NCBI GenBank assembly: GCA_013396755.1 | Contig: VWZF01006082.1 | Location: 562,197 to 626,196 of the forward strand | DNA: 64,000 nucleotides | Direction of reading: 5' to 3' | Source: Sclerurus mexicanus | Lineage: Eukaryota > Chordata > Aves > Passeriformes > Furnariidae | In this document: positions 22,255 to 36,030 of the stretch, one piece after another | How positions within the stretch are numbered: position 1 is the stretch's first letter | Layout: each line of letters starts with the position of its first letter | The notes under the pieces: model-generated | Told to the model about the DNA's origin: nothing | The model's input: only the letters and a program-made list of their open reading frames with translations | The model's database searches: none | Translations under genes and position numbers: made by a program

Positions 22255-25200
22255 TTGGAATAAATGCTGTCTGCTGAACAGCAGCTGAAAGCTGCAGCAG
22301 GAGACCTGGTATCAAACCATGAGCAATGTCACATGGGTGCACAGCAGATCTAAGGAACAGCTTTGAAGCAAGACCTTGTGTCTGTTTACTGTGATTTGGA
22401 GTTCTCTTTGGCAGAGAGGAGAAAGGACTCCAAAGCAAGATCATGGGCATGCTGAAAAGGTCTCTAGAATAGGGCAAGGATAAGGCCTTACCAGCTGTGT
22501 TGACTTTGGGTGTGTGTATGTACGATAACTAGAAATTAATAAACCTGTCAAAAGAAAGGATGTGGAAGACAAACAGAAAAAGTCTGGTGTCAAGGTTTAT
22601 ACTAAACTGTCAAGGTCACTTTGGGCTACTGGACTCAAATATTAGGAAAGGGAGACTTATTTCTGAAATATTTCTGCTTTAGCAATGGGCAAAAACATGG
22701 ACAAACAACCCAGATGTATGGAAATGCCAATGGTCTATCACCACAAAACATGAAACCATAGGAGACTGTTGCCATTCAGGTATACTCCTCCTGCTCCCTG
22801 GTCCCTCCAATATGGCCACAGCTTGAAGCAGGGCTACAGAAACACATTTTTGCAGCTGTGTTATAAATCATCATGTTGAATATCACTGTCCTCAGATGAA
22901 CATCAGACACCAACAACCTGAAGGAATGTAAGCACAGTTACAATGGTTTTACTATATTTTTGCACTAACTTTCCCATTTCCATCCTCTCCTGTCTTTGAT
23001 CACTTACTCTCTTAATATCAGAATCAAAATGGTTTTGCATGGGAATTTTATCAATTCGTTTAACCAAAATTGGCACAAACATCTCCGTGGCACTTGATGT
23101 CTACTGAAAGACAGAGGCTAACGTGACTGAAATAAGGAGGGTGAAGTCAAGGCTAGATAAATTATTTCACACTGCTAGACTTAATTAGATTGAATGTACT
23201 ATTCTGAGTTTGAAAACTATTACTGTGTGGCATTTCAGATTTTAAGGCATCTCACCCAAATTGAGAGAGAGAGAGCCTTTCAGTGCAGTTTGTCACTTCA
23301 AAAAGTAAGTATTTAATGCAGATAGAACAGCTATGGGATAGGAAGACAGACTTGGATAGTTCATCAAGGGAATATAGAGTAAGCAGAATAAACAAGGTCC
23401 GACACAGAATTTTTATTCAACTGAACTACTGTGAAATGTGTTATCCTTAAAAGCCCAGCTACACCCCCACCATGGATATTTTTCAACAGTTTCTTCCAGT
23501 TGCTCTCTGGAATTGAGAAAAATTCTCTATGCTGAACTATTTAGGAACAGTCCCTCAAAAAAAATCCAAACACACATTTGAAAATGCAGTATCTTAAAGT
23601 CAGCATCTTTCATCTGAAAATCTTTGATGAATACTTGAAAACTAAAACAAGGCATGGTTTCTCAGGTAGTTCAGACTGGACTTCTATCCGGTCTACCATC
23701 AAAAGTTGTGCTGTTCAGACCAGGCACCTTCTTTGCACATTTAGTGTTGCTATGACTAAATAGTCTGGGATTGTTTATTTTACAGGAAGCTTAAGAAAAA
23801 ACTCAAAAATTTCCATGAAAGAACTCTTCACTTTTTGGCCAGCACTAGCAGTATGAGCTATATCACCAGTTATCATAAAGCTCTTCTGCCCAATATTCTC
23901 GTGGTTCATTTCAGTATTTGAACTCATCTCCATTTTCTGCAAACTAAAGCCAGTAGTTTAATGTTTGATATCACCTTTGTCTGATTTATCTTTGCCTACA
24001 ACTTTATTTCAGTTATGCTTCTTGCATGTACACATCAAAACTATTTTGAGTTGCCACTAGTCACCTTTGCGTTTGTCTTCACAACTCTGTGAAGATAAAC
24101 ATAACATACACACATAACACTACCTGCACCAACCTGAGCAAGTGGGAACTGAGCACAGTCACTGTGCAAACATCTCAGGAGAGACCACAGACGTTTGGCA
24201 GCCTATTTAGCCACCCGAAGAAGCTGAGCCCCTGTTTCAGGAATGAAATATTTACATTCAGTAAGAAGCCTTAAAATGTAATTTTTTAAAGCTCAGAATT
24301 ACCTTGCTCAGCTCTGTTGATTTCAGCAATCAGGAGTGGACTGAGATCAGGGGTATTAATACCAAACTCCACAAGAAAAAATAAAAGACTCTCACACATG
24401 AAATGCAGAGACAACTAATTTCAGGAAATCTTACAGGAAGGTTTGTCCCATGAAAATAAATAACAAAACTCTCCAGCCAAAGAAGACAAAATTAGTGTAA
24501 TGAAAAACATCCAAGCAATACTGTACCTTGTGCCCTTTGGAAGTCCATCTATCACCTCTGCATCTCCTAGCCTTTAAAAAATAAGAAAGAAATATTACAT
24601 AGTTTACTCTTTGTACTGGTTTTGTGATTTTGCTAATAATTAACAATAGCGCAATAAAAGAAAATCCTCTTTGCATTTTGATGTATGAATCACCCATGTA
24701 GAACTCAACTTGCTAAGATTCAGCCTGAAGGTGTGGGTCTCTGAAAAAGAGCTGTTTGGGCAGCAATGGTAAAGAAAGGTATTTTTACCCTCTTTTTTAT
24801 ATATACCTTCTTTGCTTTCTGGCAGACAAGCATGTTGGCTGAAACAAACCTCACAGGCTTATCAACGAAAGTCTCTCCAGATTCAGCCAGCTCTTTTTAA
24901 TGGAGCTCATGCAAAAATTTGGCGTTCAGAAGTACCGTTTTTCTCCAGCTGCTTGGTCTATTTCCAAGAGGCCTGTGGCAGGGGAACAACATCAGGACCT
25001 GCATTTCCATGTTTCCTCATGCAGTATTTATACAGTCTATCAGACTTGGCTCAAAATTAATGTCTTTAATACATGAATACATTCCTTGAGTATGTGCTTT
25101 TCCATTAATAAAAAAAGAGCATCTTCACAAGTACTGTGAGATTCTTCTTTCCTGACTCTGGAAAGTGACAAGGAAGATATCTGCACCTGAGAATACTGAA

Positions 25201-25285
25201 TTGTCTTAAGCTTCGTTTACAGCCAACAGAGAAATGATCTAGTGTGTGATTCATCTGGCTTATTTGAGACTTTACAAAATGATGA

Positions 25286-25330
25286 ATTGCACTTAGAAGA
25301 ACATCATTCTTATTGCACTTAGAAGAACAT
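25286..25330. repeat. Direct repeat of 19 bp, period 26
   Basis: ATTGCACTTAGAAGAACAT occurs at 25,286-25,304 and again, unchanged, at 25,312-25,330, separated by 7 bases. It looks like a recent local duplication. Confidence 0.8.
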
Positions 25331-25480
25331 ATTGACTGCAAGGTGAATCTAGAATGTTTACCTGAGATGTAAGTACCTAGTGACACATCTTGTATCACGA
25401 AAAGAGGGAAAGAGGTGTTGTATTGGAAAAATGCCTTTTAATATAAAGGCCAGTACTGGTACTTCAGGCCTCATAACTAA

Positions 25481-25960
25481 CATTTTTGACTGTGATCTTT
25501 ATTATAGGGCTTGGCATTTCTGCTGCCTCCTTGTAACTTTTTTATTGGGTCACTTGTAAGAACTTATTAGCTGCAGTCCCTCCTCTTCTGACAACTGTTG
25601 GCCCAATTGTCCAAAATTGCAGGATCTGATTGATGACCTTTCTTGACCTCTCATTAGGATTAGAGCTGGGCTCCAGTTTATCAGCAACAGCCTGAAACAA
25701 TTTTAATCAGTGTTGACCCCCACAGCCAAGCAAGCAACCCTATTAAAATTAATGAGATGGCAACCCAGCAAGAGCAGGCAAGGCTGACTGACGGGGAAGC
25801 TATCTGATGGCAGCAGAGTCTCTTGGCAAATCAGACACACTCTGGTGTCTTGTCAACTTTGCACTCACTTTATTTTCCCACATGAGCCATCAGAAATAGA
25901 CACTTCTGCTTTCCACCTAGCACTCACTTCCTCAGAGTGAACAACTGCCCAGAGCAATCC
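25481..25960. promoter_or_regulatory. Candidate conserved non-coding element / enhancer
   Basis: This stretch has the texture of a deeply conserved vertebrate element: no simple repeats, balanced composition and several classic sites. These are TGATTGATGA (PBX-HOX-like, 25,627-25,636), CTCATTAGGATTAGAG (homeodomain and OTX/PITX-like), TTTTAATCAGTG, TTAAAATTAATGAG and CAACTGTTG (E-box/MYB-like). That is inference from motif content and reading experience; no alignment was possible. There is no open frame of note. Confidence 0.3.
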
Positions 25961-27600
25961 AGTCCTATTACTCTCGAAGGATCATATAGGAATTATGCAG
26001 CTATGCAACAGCCATGTAATTCTCACAGTTTGAAGGAACAATTTGTAGGACAGTGAGATACAGAGAAAATGTTTCAATAGGAGGTGGCAATTTCCTTAGA
26101 ACTTATTATTCCACAAGAAATAAAGATCAACAACATTTTTAATCTGTATATTTTTGAAAGCAGAATGTTGATTGTTTATGTCTGTTGAAAGTTCATATTA
26201 AAAACAGTATATTTGGCACTGAAGAATGATTGTAAAAAATCTGAGGTAGCTGTGGCAAAACTGCTCTGGAGAACTGCATTTGAGTACTTCATGATCCTCT
26301 ACTCAATAGGTCAAGGTTGATTTTCTTCAAAACACACAATAGCTTCCTTTTCTCTTGAGAAGTAAGAAAATGAAGGATCATAGAAATTAAGTCTGACAAA
26401 GAAGAGAAGTTTGGGTGAAAACTATACTGAAGCTTTTTTTTTAAAAATAAATGAATTGAAAGGTTTTTTTCATGAAAAAGGAAGGTCTGTTCTCACATAG
26501 CTCTGTTTTGTAACCATTTGGAAACATTAGGGAATGGCCTACATATCCCATGCACGTATAGCCCAGATTGACCTCCTCTGTCATGTCTTCTATGGTTCAG
26601 TACTCCATCTGACAGCATTCCACCAAATAAAGAGGTAATTTTCAAAGGAGTATCCTAAAGACTGGAGTTCGTCAACTGTTGGAATAAGGTTGGGTTAACT
26701 CCACTGAAACTAGCAGAAAATGCCTCACATGTTACTCTTGTCTTATTCTGAGCCTTCAACTTCTAAAGCCCCAACACATATTGGATGTTGGAAGTTCATG
26801 GTTCCTGACTGATAAGTGCCATTGATTAGAGAATTCCTCTGGTTAGCATCAGGGACAAAGCTGGTGGTCTCTGCCTTTCTTTAGCTGGTCAGGAAAGCTG
26901 TTTCAGAGAGTAATGGGGAAGAATACACAGAAAGAGGGCAGAGGCCTCTGTGCTATGCAGCTTTCAAATCCTGAGGGAACAAGCAGGTAGACTGCAGGGG
27001 ACCTTTGAAAGGTTGCAATTTATGGCATACTTTTCAGAGTTTTCTGGCTCCATGGTGAACTAGTGGAGAGCTGGAGAAGTAGCTCAGAGCAAAAGCATCA
27101 TATCTTTCTTATCAAACACTCCAAGGTTATCACAAAGAGCCTCACACGTTTGTGCTGTGGGGCTCCATTAAGTGAGATTCCTTCCCCCACAACCCACACT
27201 GCCTGCAAGTTTCTCTCAAGCTTTTTGTCTGACATTCCAGTTAATTGCACATGACCTATAATTGGAGAGTTCTTTCTACTTATTTATTTATTTTAATTCA
27301 GTGAACAGAAGTGTTTGCCTTAGGTTTTTGAGATTCAGCATCTTATTTGCAGGAGATGTGAAATTAATATTTAAATACTCTGTGGTTTGAGTTACCTTTG
27401 TTTTGTGCATAGGCAACCTCAAAAAGTGTGAGGGGGAGGCAAAAAAGAAGCTAGGAGATTGTTTTCAATTTTTAAATAAGCTGGAGCATATTTAGACACC
27501 AGTACTTTCTACAATTGTCTTAAAAAGAAACTTTCTTAAATATTGTATCAGGTTTCATATTATTTTTGCAAGCTGTAATGAAAAATACCCAAGAACTCTG
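25961..27600. other. AT-rich single-copy DNA, no gene seen
   Basis: Short unrecognised frames only. Contains a TATT-type run at about 27,277-27,293. Nothing else identified. Confidence 0.5.
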
Positions 27601-28050
27601 ATGGATGCCATGAACATGCAATCTCCCTTAAAACAATTACACCACCAGAGAAAAAGCGTCCTTCAGTATTTCAGACTGAGTACTCATGAAGGCTCAACGG
27701 AGTGTCACATTAAAAGTGCTCCAGCCCCATTTGTTAATGATCCATGGAGTGAGTTGGAGCAACCAAACTCAGCCTTGATTACAGAAAGGGCAGGATAGAA
27801 GTCACTCCTGAACATAAGAGCCTGGTAAATTCTTTACAAGCAGCCAGTAAGGAAACAGTCATGTTTCTGCAATCAGGAAAGATAACAGGACAGCTACAGA
27901 TAAACATGGAGGACCCAGGCGGTGCTCTGCACCGTCTAATAATAGTTTGTTCCCCGCACCTGGAGACAACAGGACGGTGCTCTGAAGGGGTGAAGGATGG
28001 AAGGGATGGAAGGCAAAGGGTGACTAAAGGCAGTTTGCTTTGTATTTTAT
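27601..28050. promoter_or_regulatory. Candidate conserved non-coding element
   Basis: Low-repeat, evenly composed text between AT-rich flanks. The 10-mer CGGTGCTCTG occurs twice (27,920-27,929 and 27,975-27,984); the first copy also forms CGGTGC/GCACCG with a 3-base loop (27,920-27,934). Open frames cross it (27,601-27,798 and 27,861-28,052, plus), but the peptides match nothing known, so an exon is not called. Confidence 0.2.
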
Positions 28051-31000
28051 AAAATCTCCTTCTTCCTTGACTCTGCCAAATCTAGGGTACTTCCTTCAGA
28101 CAATGTGAGAAAATCTGGCCCTAACCCACAGTTTTTCATCTCAAAATTAAGCAAGGAAACAAAAAGACAGGAACAGACACCCTGATCACGGGATGGGAAA
28201 GAGGAGGCCTCTTCTCTATAACTGGTCTCGGCTTTGTAATAGACCTTTTTCCAGCCATCACAAGACTAGGTAGTGACATGGCCTAGAAGCATAAATTCTC
28301 TGCTGTTGGAGACTGAGCCAAGCTGCTTTGTAGAGGAAACAGCACTGGTGACACTGTCATTAAGATGAGCAGGGATGTGGAGAGGTTCTTGCACTGTGAG
28401 TGGGACAAGGGACTGTGAGCAGCTACCAAGTCACACAGCAGCAGCACATCCCTCCTATGTCCCTTTTTTACCACTCAGTAAAGCCATCACTCAGGTGTAA
28501 AGAACACCGATATGAAGAGTCAAAAGAGAAAGAAGGGTGGTAAGAGCAAAGAGCATACAAAATATACTTGCCTGTTTAAAGCTAGTCCTGAGCTGGAAAA
28601 ATCAGTGGGACTACTCATGCCTAGCTGTGTTTCTTCAGCAAAACCTTGCAACATGCCTTTTAACCTACAGGACTCGGCACAGCTGACATTGGGAGACAAT
28701 GTGTGTATTTTTGACAAGGCATGCTCAAAGAGCTGTGGGACCCATGGGGCGCTTGTAACAAGTTCCTTTCTGACAGCACCAAAATTTTAGCACTGCAGCT
28801 CTTAGAAAATTGCTTTGACAAAGACAGAGAAGCAGAGTCCCATGGTCACCCCATTAGTGCCTTTCAGGGCCAGGACAAGACAGCTGAGATGCTGTCAGCA
28901 TCAGTTGCACTGACAGTACAGGAGATTGCAGTGATAACAAGAACTAAAGGTAATAGGGATTTTTTTGAAATAAACTGGACTTAATGTCTGTCAGGGTCCA
29001 GTGTGTGAGACTAGGGTCCCTTCGGATACAGGAAAAGAAAGCACAGACTGGTTTAAAATCCCAACATGTTTGACTATGTGGTTCTGAACCAGTATGTGGG
29101 TGGATGCAGACATGATGGAAAGAGAGCATGCTAATCAACACTCTGGTCCTAGTAGTTGTTAATAGAGGAAAACCAGAATAATGGTCTTGATTTTTATGGT
29201 CAACTCTTACTCTCCTCTTGAAATCACCAGTGTTCTGAAGATTTTATGTTCTTGAAGCTGGGAATAATTAATTCTCATCTTTTAGAATAAGTTTAGGAGT
29301 GGAGGGAACACATAAAAGTAGTCTGTGTTGATCTGTAATGTCATGAAGACTTACTGCTTTTCAGTGTTGTAGGAAAAAAACAGTGTAAAATATTAAAAGT
29401 AGATTGCTTGGGTTTTGCTTGCTTGCTTTTTTATGTTTTTTGGGTTTGTTTATTTTTGGGGTTTTTTTGCGCTCTTAGATGCACTAAGTTAAATTGTACC
29501 ATATATCTCACTGAGTTTTACTTCTGTTTTATGGTGCTTGTGACTTTGATGGCAATGAAGTTATTTGCATTGCTGTCTCAGCTATAAAAAAGTTTTTAGG
29601 TCAAAACTCATACTAGACATTTTGCATTAGTAAGTATTTGCAAGGTTTATTTTCATATCAGCATTTTGGACTGACCATGGGTGTTGGATGTTTACTCAGA
29701 ATATTTTTCCTGAAGTATTTCTCCTTACCTTTTCTTATCCCTCTTACACATGTGCATTCTGAAGACTTTCCGGGCAGATTTTGAGCCACCAAAGGCAGCT
29801 GCTTATTCAGCTAAGACAGAGAGCTCTTGGTAATGATTTCTTAAGAGTTAACAGTTAACTAGTTGAATGCCTCATGAAGTCATGCATTCTGCCTTTGGTG
29901 CTTAACTTCAAGGACTGAAATATTTTCCTTTTCTTTATTTAGAAAAAAAAAATCAGAAAAGTGATACTAGCCTGTTTACAAGAAAATTCAGAGATTTTAT
30001 TATTCTCTTTTTTACTGTACATTCCTTTATCTGATTACTGTTACACAAACTAGTTGATACGTTTCCTGACAAGTATATGCATTTTTATCTGTCTGGATTT
30101 AATTCTTTTCTCAACTTCCTGGCAAAGGAACACTCTTAATTGCAGACCATGTTTCAAGAAGCTTCCAACAAGCCAGAGTGACTCAGAAAGAGAGCCCTTC
30201 AAATCAGCTTTGCTTAGGATTTGCTCCTGCTCTTCTTTGTGGGACTAACAATTATGATGCAGACAGCCCATGCCAATGAGCTGAGAGTACCCTGCCCAGT
30301 GCAAACTCACCGTGCCTACCATAACAGAGGGGTCCCCACATGCCACGCAAGGTATTGCTCAACTATTGCATGTCTCCATTTGCTCATTTGTTACCTACAC
30401 AGATACCTTCAGAAGACAAGAGAGACACTCAGTATTACTATCTCCCTGTCTTCTAAATGGTGACCTAATTGTAAAAGCATAACTAGATGCCCACTCTGAG
30501 CTGTGACCTTCTGTCACTTCTTCACCTGAGATTGGCATCTATTCTCTCAGCCCAAGATCTTCTCTTCTACTGAAGCCCTGATATAAAATCAGGCTCCAAA
30601 AGCTTCTTATCTGGGTAGAGCTATGTGGAAGGCTTTTTTCTTTGGTTTTTTTCTTTGGGTTTTTTTGGAAAGCAGCACATCCAAATGTTTGATTTTATTT
30701 GTTTCTTTGGAGGGAGGGAGACATAGATATTTCTTCTCAGCACTTCACGATCAAGTTCCTTTCCTGTGGTGGCCATGCACTGCTGTATATGATCGTGACA
30801 GAGACACCTTCAGCCAGCCAGCATGGTGGGACAGCTTCCTGAGGAACTGCGGGAGTGCTTCATGCCTACACTCACATTGTATTCAAAACTCTTAATCAAA
30901 GCAGAATTTCTCCTGATTAAAAACAAGTGTTATGGATCATAGACAGTTGCAAACAACTTAAACTCTGTTGTTTGAGGCCCAGAGCTAGAATGAAGTAGAA

Positions 31001-34000
31001 AAATACACTAAAAAAAAGTTTGTGTAGTCTTGTATTCTTTTCTATTATTCAGCTGCTTGATTTTTAAAAAGATATTGTTTTCTTAAAGAAAAAGAATTTT
31101 GGCATATGATGACAGGATTTACTCTGAGTGTACAGAGCCTTTTATTAAAGATTTAGGTGCATTCTTCTGAAAACTGAAGAAAACATGAGGTTTAAAGCAA
31201 CTTGCACTGGAGGAATGCACCAAAGTCTTGTGCAGTCTTCTTTATTTTTCTATGTCAAGTTATTAATTAAATTCACTTTTTCACTTTTGAAACCAAAGTT
31301 CCTTATCATCTTTAGACAATTTATCTCTTTTCAGTAACAATTCAGTGCTATATGCAGCACAATTCAGCACAACGTCAATGAACTCCCATTTTGAACAAAT
31401 ATGATCTGAAAAGTGATCTGCTTCAAAACAATGGATCTTTAATAGTAATGACTGACAATCACACAATGTATTTTATGTATTCAGAAAGCTGTACAATATA
31501 ATGCATAAGTGACCTGCTATAGGATAGGTAGGAATTATTGTCCCTAGTTTGTTTAGTGAGACAACTATATCCTAAAGATCGTAAGGAACTCATTCACTAC
31601 ACAAACATAAAATCTGCCAATAGATTTCCTTCCTCTAAATGTAAAGGATCAATTATGTTAAAGGTAGTTAACTTTTAAGTTCTCTTAGGAAAGACCTAAG
31701 AACCTGGTCCCATTACCCGTTTAAAAATTAAACAGTGTACATAAATTATTAAATCAATTTGTAAAAACCTAAAAAACCAGTGGTGGACAACAGAGCAGTA
31801 AGAATGTAAGAGGGAAAGATTCATGTGGCATAAAATACTCAGTGATGGAAAATCCCACCTAGAACTTCATAGAAAAAGCTCATGAGATACACCAGAGAGA
31901 TTCAATCCATGAAACACCCCCTGTCAAGTAGGCGTCTTAAGTCTGAACGAGTTTTTTGAGTGTAACATTGCAACTTTCCTGATTCTTATAGTCAACCACA
32001 AAGAACTTCCTGCCAAACACTCACAATGTTTATAACCATCTATTTTGAGAAACATTTCATAGCCATAATTGAAACAGTAGGTGAAATAAACTCTAGGAAA
32101 GCATGTTCTTTTAAATAACTTCATACATATGGATATCTAAGATGATAAAATAGGATCATTATCAAATTTCCAGCGCATTGAATAAAAATAATGTTAAAAA
32201 TGCAACAGAAATAGTTGACATTAAAGGATATAGGCAGTGTTATAAGCAGAGGAAAAAGTGCAAACTCCATGTCCCCAATGTATTAATGTTTTCCAGATGT
32301 TGACACTATGTCTCAGATGACTAGACAAATGCTGATTCCAACACAAATGGCCAACCAATGAAAGAATACAGAAGCCATCCTATTACATGCAGCCAAGCCA
32401 TAGATGCAGCGCTGACAAGAATATATTTGCTCAGGGAGAATAAAAAAGCCTCAGAGGAAGAGACAGGAGTTATGTCTCCCTTGTGGTAGGCACTGTATAC
32501 CCTTGTAATAAGAAGACTGTCTGCAACTTAGTAGGCTTATATTTCGTGCAGTTTGGCTGTATACAGTGAAAAATAGGTTACTTTGTCCTCGTGAGGTTCC
32601 AATTTTGTACAATTCTTGGAAATTTTAGGAAAAAAATCACTGTGCATTTAGCTGCTCATTTTAAGAGTTCTGAAGAAGCAAGAGAAAAATTAATGTAATT
32701 TAATTTTTCAGTCTTGAAGAGAATCCGTATATTTTTTCAGATGGAATACCTATCTGTAAAGGTAAAAATACCACTGTAATGCATGGAGTTAACATGTGAA
32801 AAGGGCTGTAGTCTAGTTTTATCACACCTCCATTTTCCCAAGCTCAAAGTCTTAAGAGTAAAACACTTATTTACTTCATGTAATACTTAATAAGAAATGT
32901 GAAACATTTCCACTGGATATTGTAGAAACTGTGATCAGATATGACCAGAATGAGACTGAATAAGTCAATGAAGGAAAAGATAATTTGTGACCATGAACCC
33001 AGGGGAGATCAAGATGGAAACAAGGTGTATAATGGTTCATGCCACTTGTGAGAAAATGGGTTCAGATGTCTGCCTTATGCATGGTTCAGAGTATGTTGAA
33101 GCATACATTCCTGTTTAATCACTGGAGAGTGTTAACTGACTTCTGAAAGTTTTCCAAGTGCCTGAAGGTAAACTGTACAAAGCCACTGAGATAGATTTCA
33201 TTACCACAGAAGATCAGTGTTTTTAATGTTCTATGCCCATGTGGCCAAATGGAGAAGCAATAATTGAAAGGCTTGGATAAAAGAAATCCTTTAAATTCTT
33301 TACTTCACCTGTCTTGTGCCTTACTCTCTAATAAGAAAGGATTATGAAGATAGTCTTGTCCTTTATCACAAAGTCCATGTACCAATGTTTTCATTATGCA
33401 GCTCAATAAGCAGCCTTCCACCCCATGTAAAAATCAACCTCTCCAAAAATCATGTTCATGGTATACAGATCCACAAGCAGACTGAAATTTTTTTTCTCAT
33501 GCAAAGACAATATCAAATATAACTGCATTGCACTCCTTTGTTAAGATATGAACTTTCATATCGAGTGTAGGAAAATAATTTGCAACAATTTGTTTTCTGT
33601 AATAATTGCTGATCTAGGCAAAGCATAATATTGCCATGTGTTTCAGTTTAAATGTTCTTGCTTTACCTTTCTTTTCCTATAAAATATTAAGAATCATTTA
33701 TTCTTTCTGTGAATAGCCAAAGTTTACAATTAGCTTTGAAAAACGTTCCCATTTTTTTCATAAACACCTGCTTTTTCATTTACAGAGCTCAGACTGTAGT
33801 CCAAGTTAATCAGCATACAGATTTGGACATCCAGATGTAGGACATGTTAAATCACTGTGGCTTTTAAGTATACAGGAAATCCTTTTGCAAATGCTTAGTG
33901 CATATGGTGCTTTTGAAGTTGTTCAATTTTATCTTCTTCCTTCTCTTTCCCTCTCCCACAAACTTTCTCCCATGGGTGTTTTTTGTATGCTATATGCCCC

Positions 34001-34560
34001 TTGGATGGTAATGCCATGGACTTTTGAAGGCCATTTCATTGCCTAAATATAGGCACAAGGTTTTGTGTCAGATGGCATAGTTTATCCAAGATACGTGCAC
34101 AGAAACAGCAAACGTGACACGGGCCTGATTCTTCTTTTCAATGTCTTTCTAGAGTAGGAGGGGACACCCAGCAGTGCCTAAAACAACACTCCCTGCCTAC
34201 GTTCAGGTAGCTGAGTCTGCTGCAAGTGTTGTAACATCCTGCAGTGTACATCTATCTCTGAGCTGGATGTCCAGCCCCAGTCCATGGTCAGAACTAGACA
34301 GGACTCTTTCCACTCTAAAGCCAGCATCTAAAATGCTGAGAGTCATGCCCAGTAGATCTGTTTCTCTCTGTTTACTATGAAACGTGTAAACTCCAAAGGC
34401 TGGGTGACTTGAGTTACACCTTGATGTTCACATAGACTGACACAATCTGTGAAACTACTGGCCAAGTCAAGTGTTGCTTTGTATGAACATGGACAAAAAA
34501 GGGCCCTGTAGTACCTTGTTTTTATTTAAAATTTTATATGATTAATTGTGGTGTGTCAAT
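28051..34560. other. AT-rich single-copy DNA, no gene seen
   Basis: Two frames near 28,512-28,984 (plus) are the longest and are unrecognised. T-rich simple text lies around 29,411-29,470 and 30,628-30,669. A POU octamer (ATTTGCAT, 29,563-29,570) and a GTTAAC pair (29,846-29,860) are noted under findings. No CR1 or RNA gene was seen. Confidence 0.5.
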
Positions 34561-34800
34561 TCCTTTACTTTCCCTTAATTAAGGGACATTAAAGGTTTTT
34601 ACCTTTTCTGCTCAGGTTTCATTTGGGTAAATGCATTTTTCAGTAGTGAACAAGCAGCCATTGTAATTTGTAAACTGTATAAATATTCAGGGTTATTTAA
34701 CTAATCAGACTCTCACAGAGAGTATTAAATTAATGATAGGTTCCCACTACTGGAATTTTCTATTTATTAATATGTTTATATGCCATGATGCAAATAGGAT
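34561..34800. promoter_or_regulatory. Candidate conserved non-coding element with 16-bp palindrome and POU octamer
   Basis: TCCCTTAATTAAGGGA at 34,571-34,586 is a perfect 16-bp palindrome centred on TTAATTAA, a paired homeodomain-type site. An exact POU octamer ATGCAAAT follows at 34,788-34,795, with CATTGTAATT, TTAAATTAATGA and TTATTAATATG between. Regulatory use is inference; the palindrome and octamer are direct observations. Confidence 0.3.
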
Positions 34801-36030
34801 GCTACGTGGTCTTTGATGGTATGTACTGCAGTTCATATGGTACAAGTACTTTTACAAACACTACGCTCTTTGCAAATGTTGCATGGATTGAATTTCTATG
34901 AGATCATGGAGTTTCTGATTATATATAAGAAGCTTTAATATTCCACAGCCTTCAGTGCTGTTATATGAAATATGACACACACTTTATGTACTGTATATAA
35001 AACATATGCCTGTTCCATATAAGAATTCAGAGCACAATGCTTTCCTGATAAACACCTGTTGGTAGTCTATTGAAAGACTGACTATTGTTATCACAAGATC
35101 TGAATCCCTTAAGGATGACTCTTTGACATGCTTCAATGTCCATTTTAGTGAATATGGGGAAAGCACAGCATAGGCTGACAAAGTGACACCCCATGGCCTG
35201 GCGTGAAATTCAAACTAATATGGGCACTGGAAACTTCATAAACTGTCTTAACCTGCATCATCCATACTCTTAAATTTCCAGAAATAAGCATTGTTAACCT
35301 GTATCACTTAATTTCATGGGTTAAGTGGTGATTTCTTTATCAAGAAGTTTACATTCTTCTAAAATCTCTTCATAACATTGCAATAATCTTGATCTTTGAT
35401 ACAGGTATGACATGTAAGATAATGCTTACTACTTAAATTTGATGGTCATCGTAATGTATTCATAGACGAGAAATTCAGAACTCCTGGTTTTTAGAAAAGT
35501 TTGCTTTGTATTAGTAACTCATGTGGGCTGAATAGAAGAGGTTATGGGGTGAAGATAAGAGTTGATTAATAATGCTGACAAAAGAACTCATTGGTTTGCA
35601 TTCATCTGGACTATGACTGCTTAATCTTTGAAAGACCAAAAGAAAACAAATTTCCCCAGAGAATCTGAAATGTTAGGACCTTATCCATTGGTGTACCTTC
35701 TCAGCCCTGAGTGTTATGGAGTCAAGCAGAAGCTTCAGAGCAGGAGGTCCTGTGACCGTTCACAAACTCCTGTTCTTTCTGAGTGGGTAGAGATGGACAG
35801 TGGGGATCTGAACAGTTTGAACGAGGCTGTTCCACATTCTGTTTTTCATTTACTATTATTCAGTATTGAAGTGGTGCAAACTGTGAGAGAGCTTCTTAAT
35901 ATGGTGTGATGGGTGCCTATTTGGAAGAATCTTTTTAGATCATTATAATCAATGAACAGCAAAACCTTTTCTAGTGGAGACTAAAGGCAAGAGGCCAGCT
36001 GCAATAAAAGCATGGTCCAGGCCAGGTCTG
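34801..36030. other. AT-rich single-copy DNA, no gene seen
   Basis: No recognisable frame, RNA gene or repeat. Ordinary AT-rich text. Confidence 0.5.

Larger units (their letters stand above)
21501..25480. other. AT-rich single-copy DNA, no gene seen
   Basis: Contains a 33-base purine tract at 22,222-22,254, a short GA run near 23,263-23,273 and a spaced direct repeat at 25,286-25,330. No frame is recognisable. No CR1 or RNA gene was seen. Confidence 0.5.
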
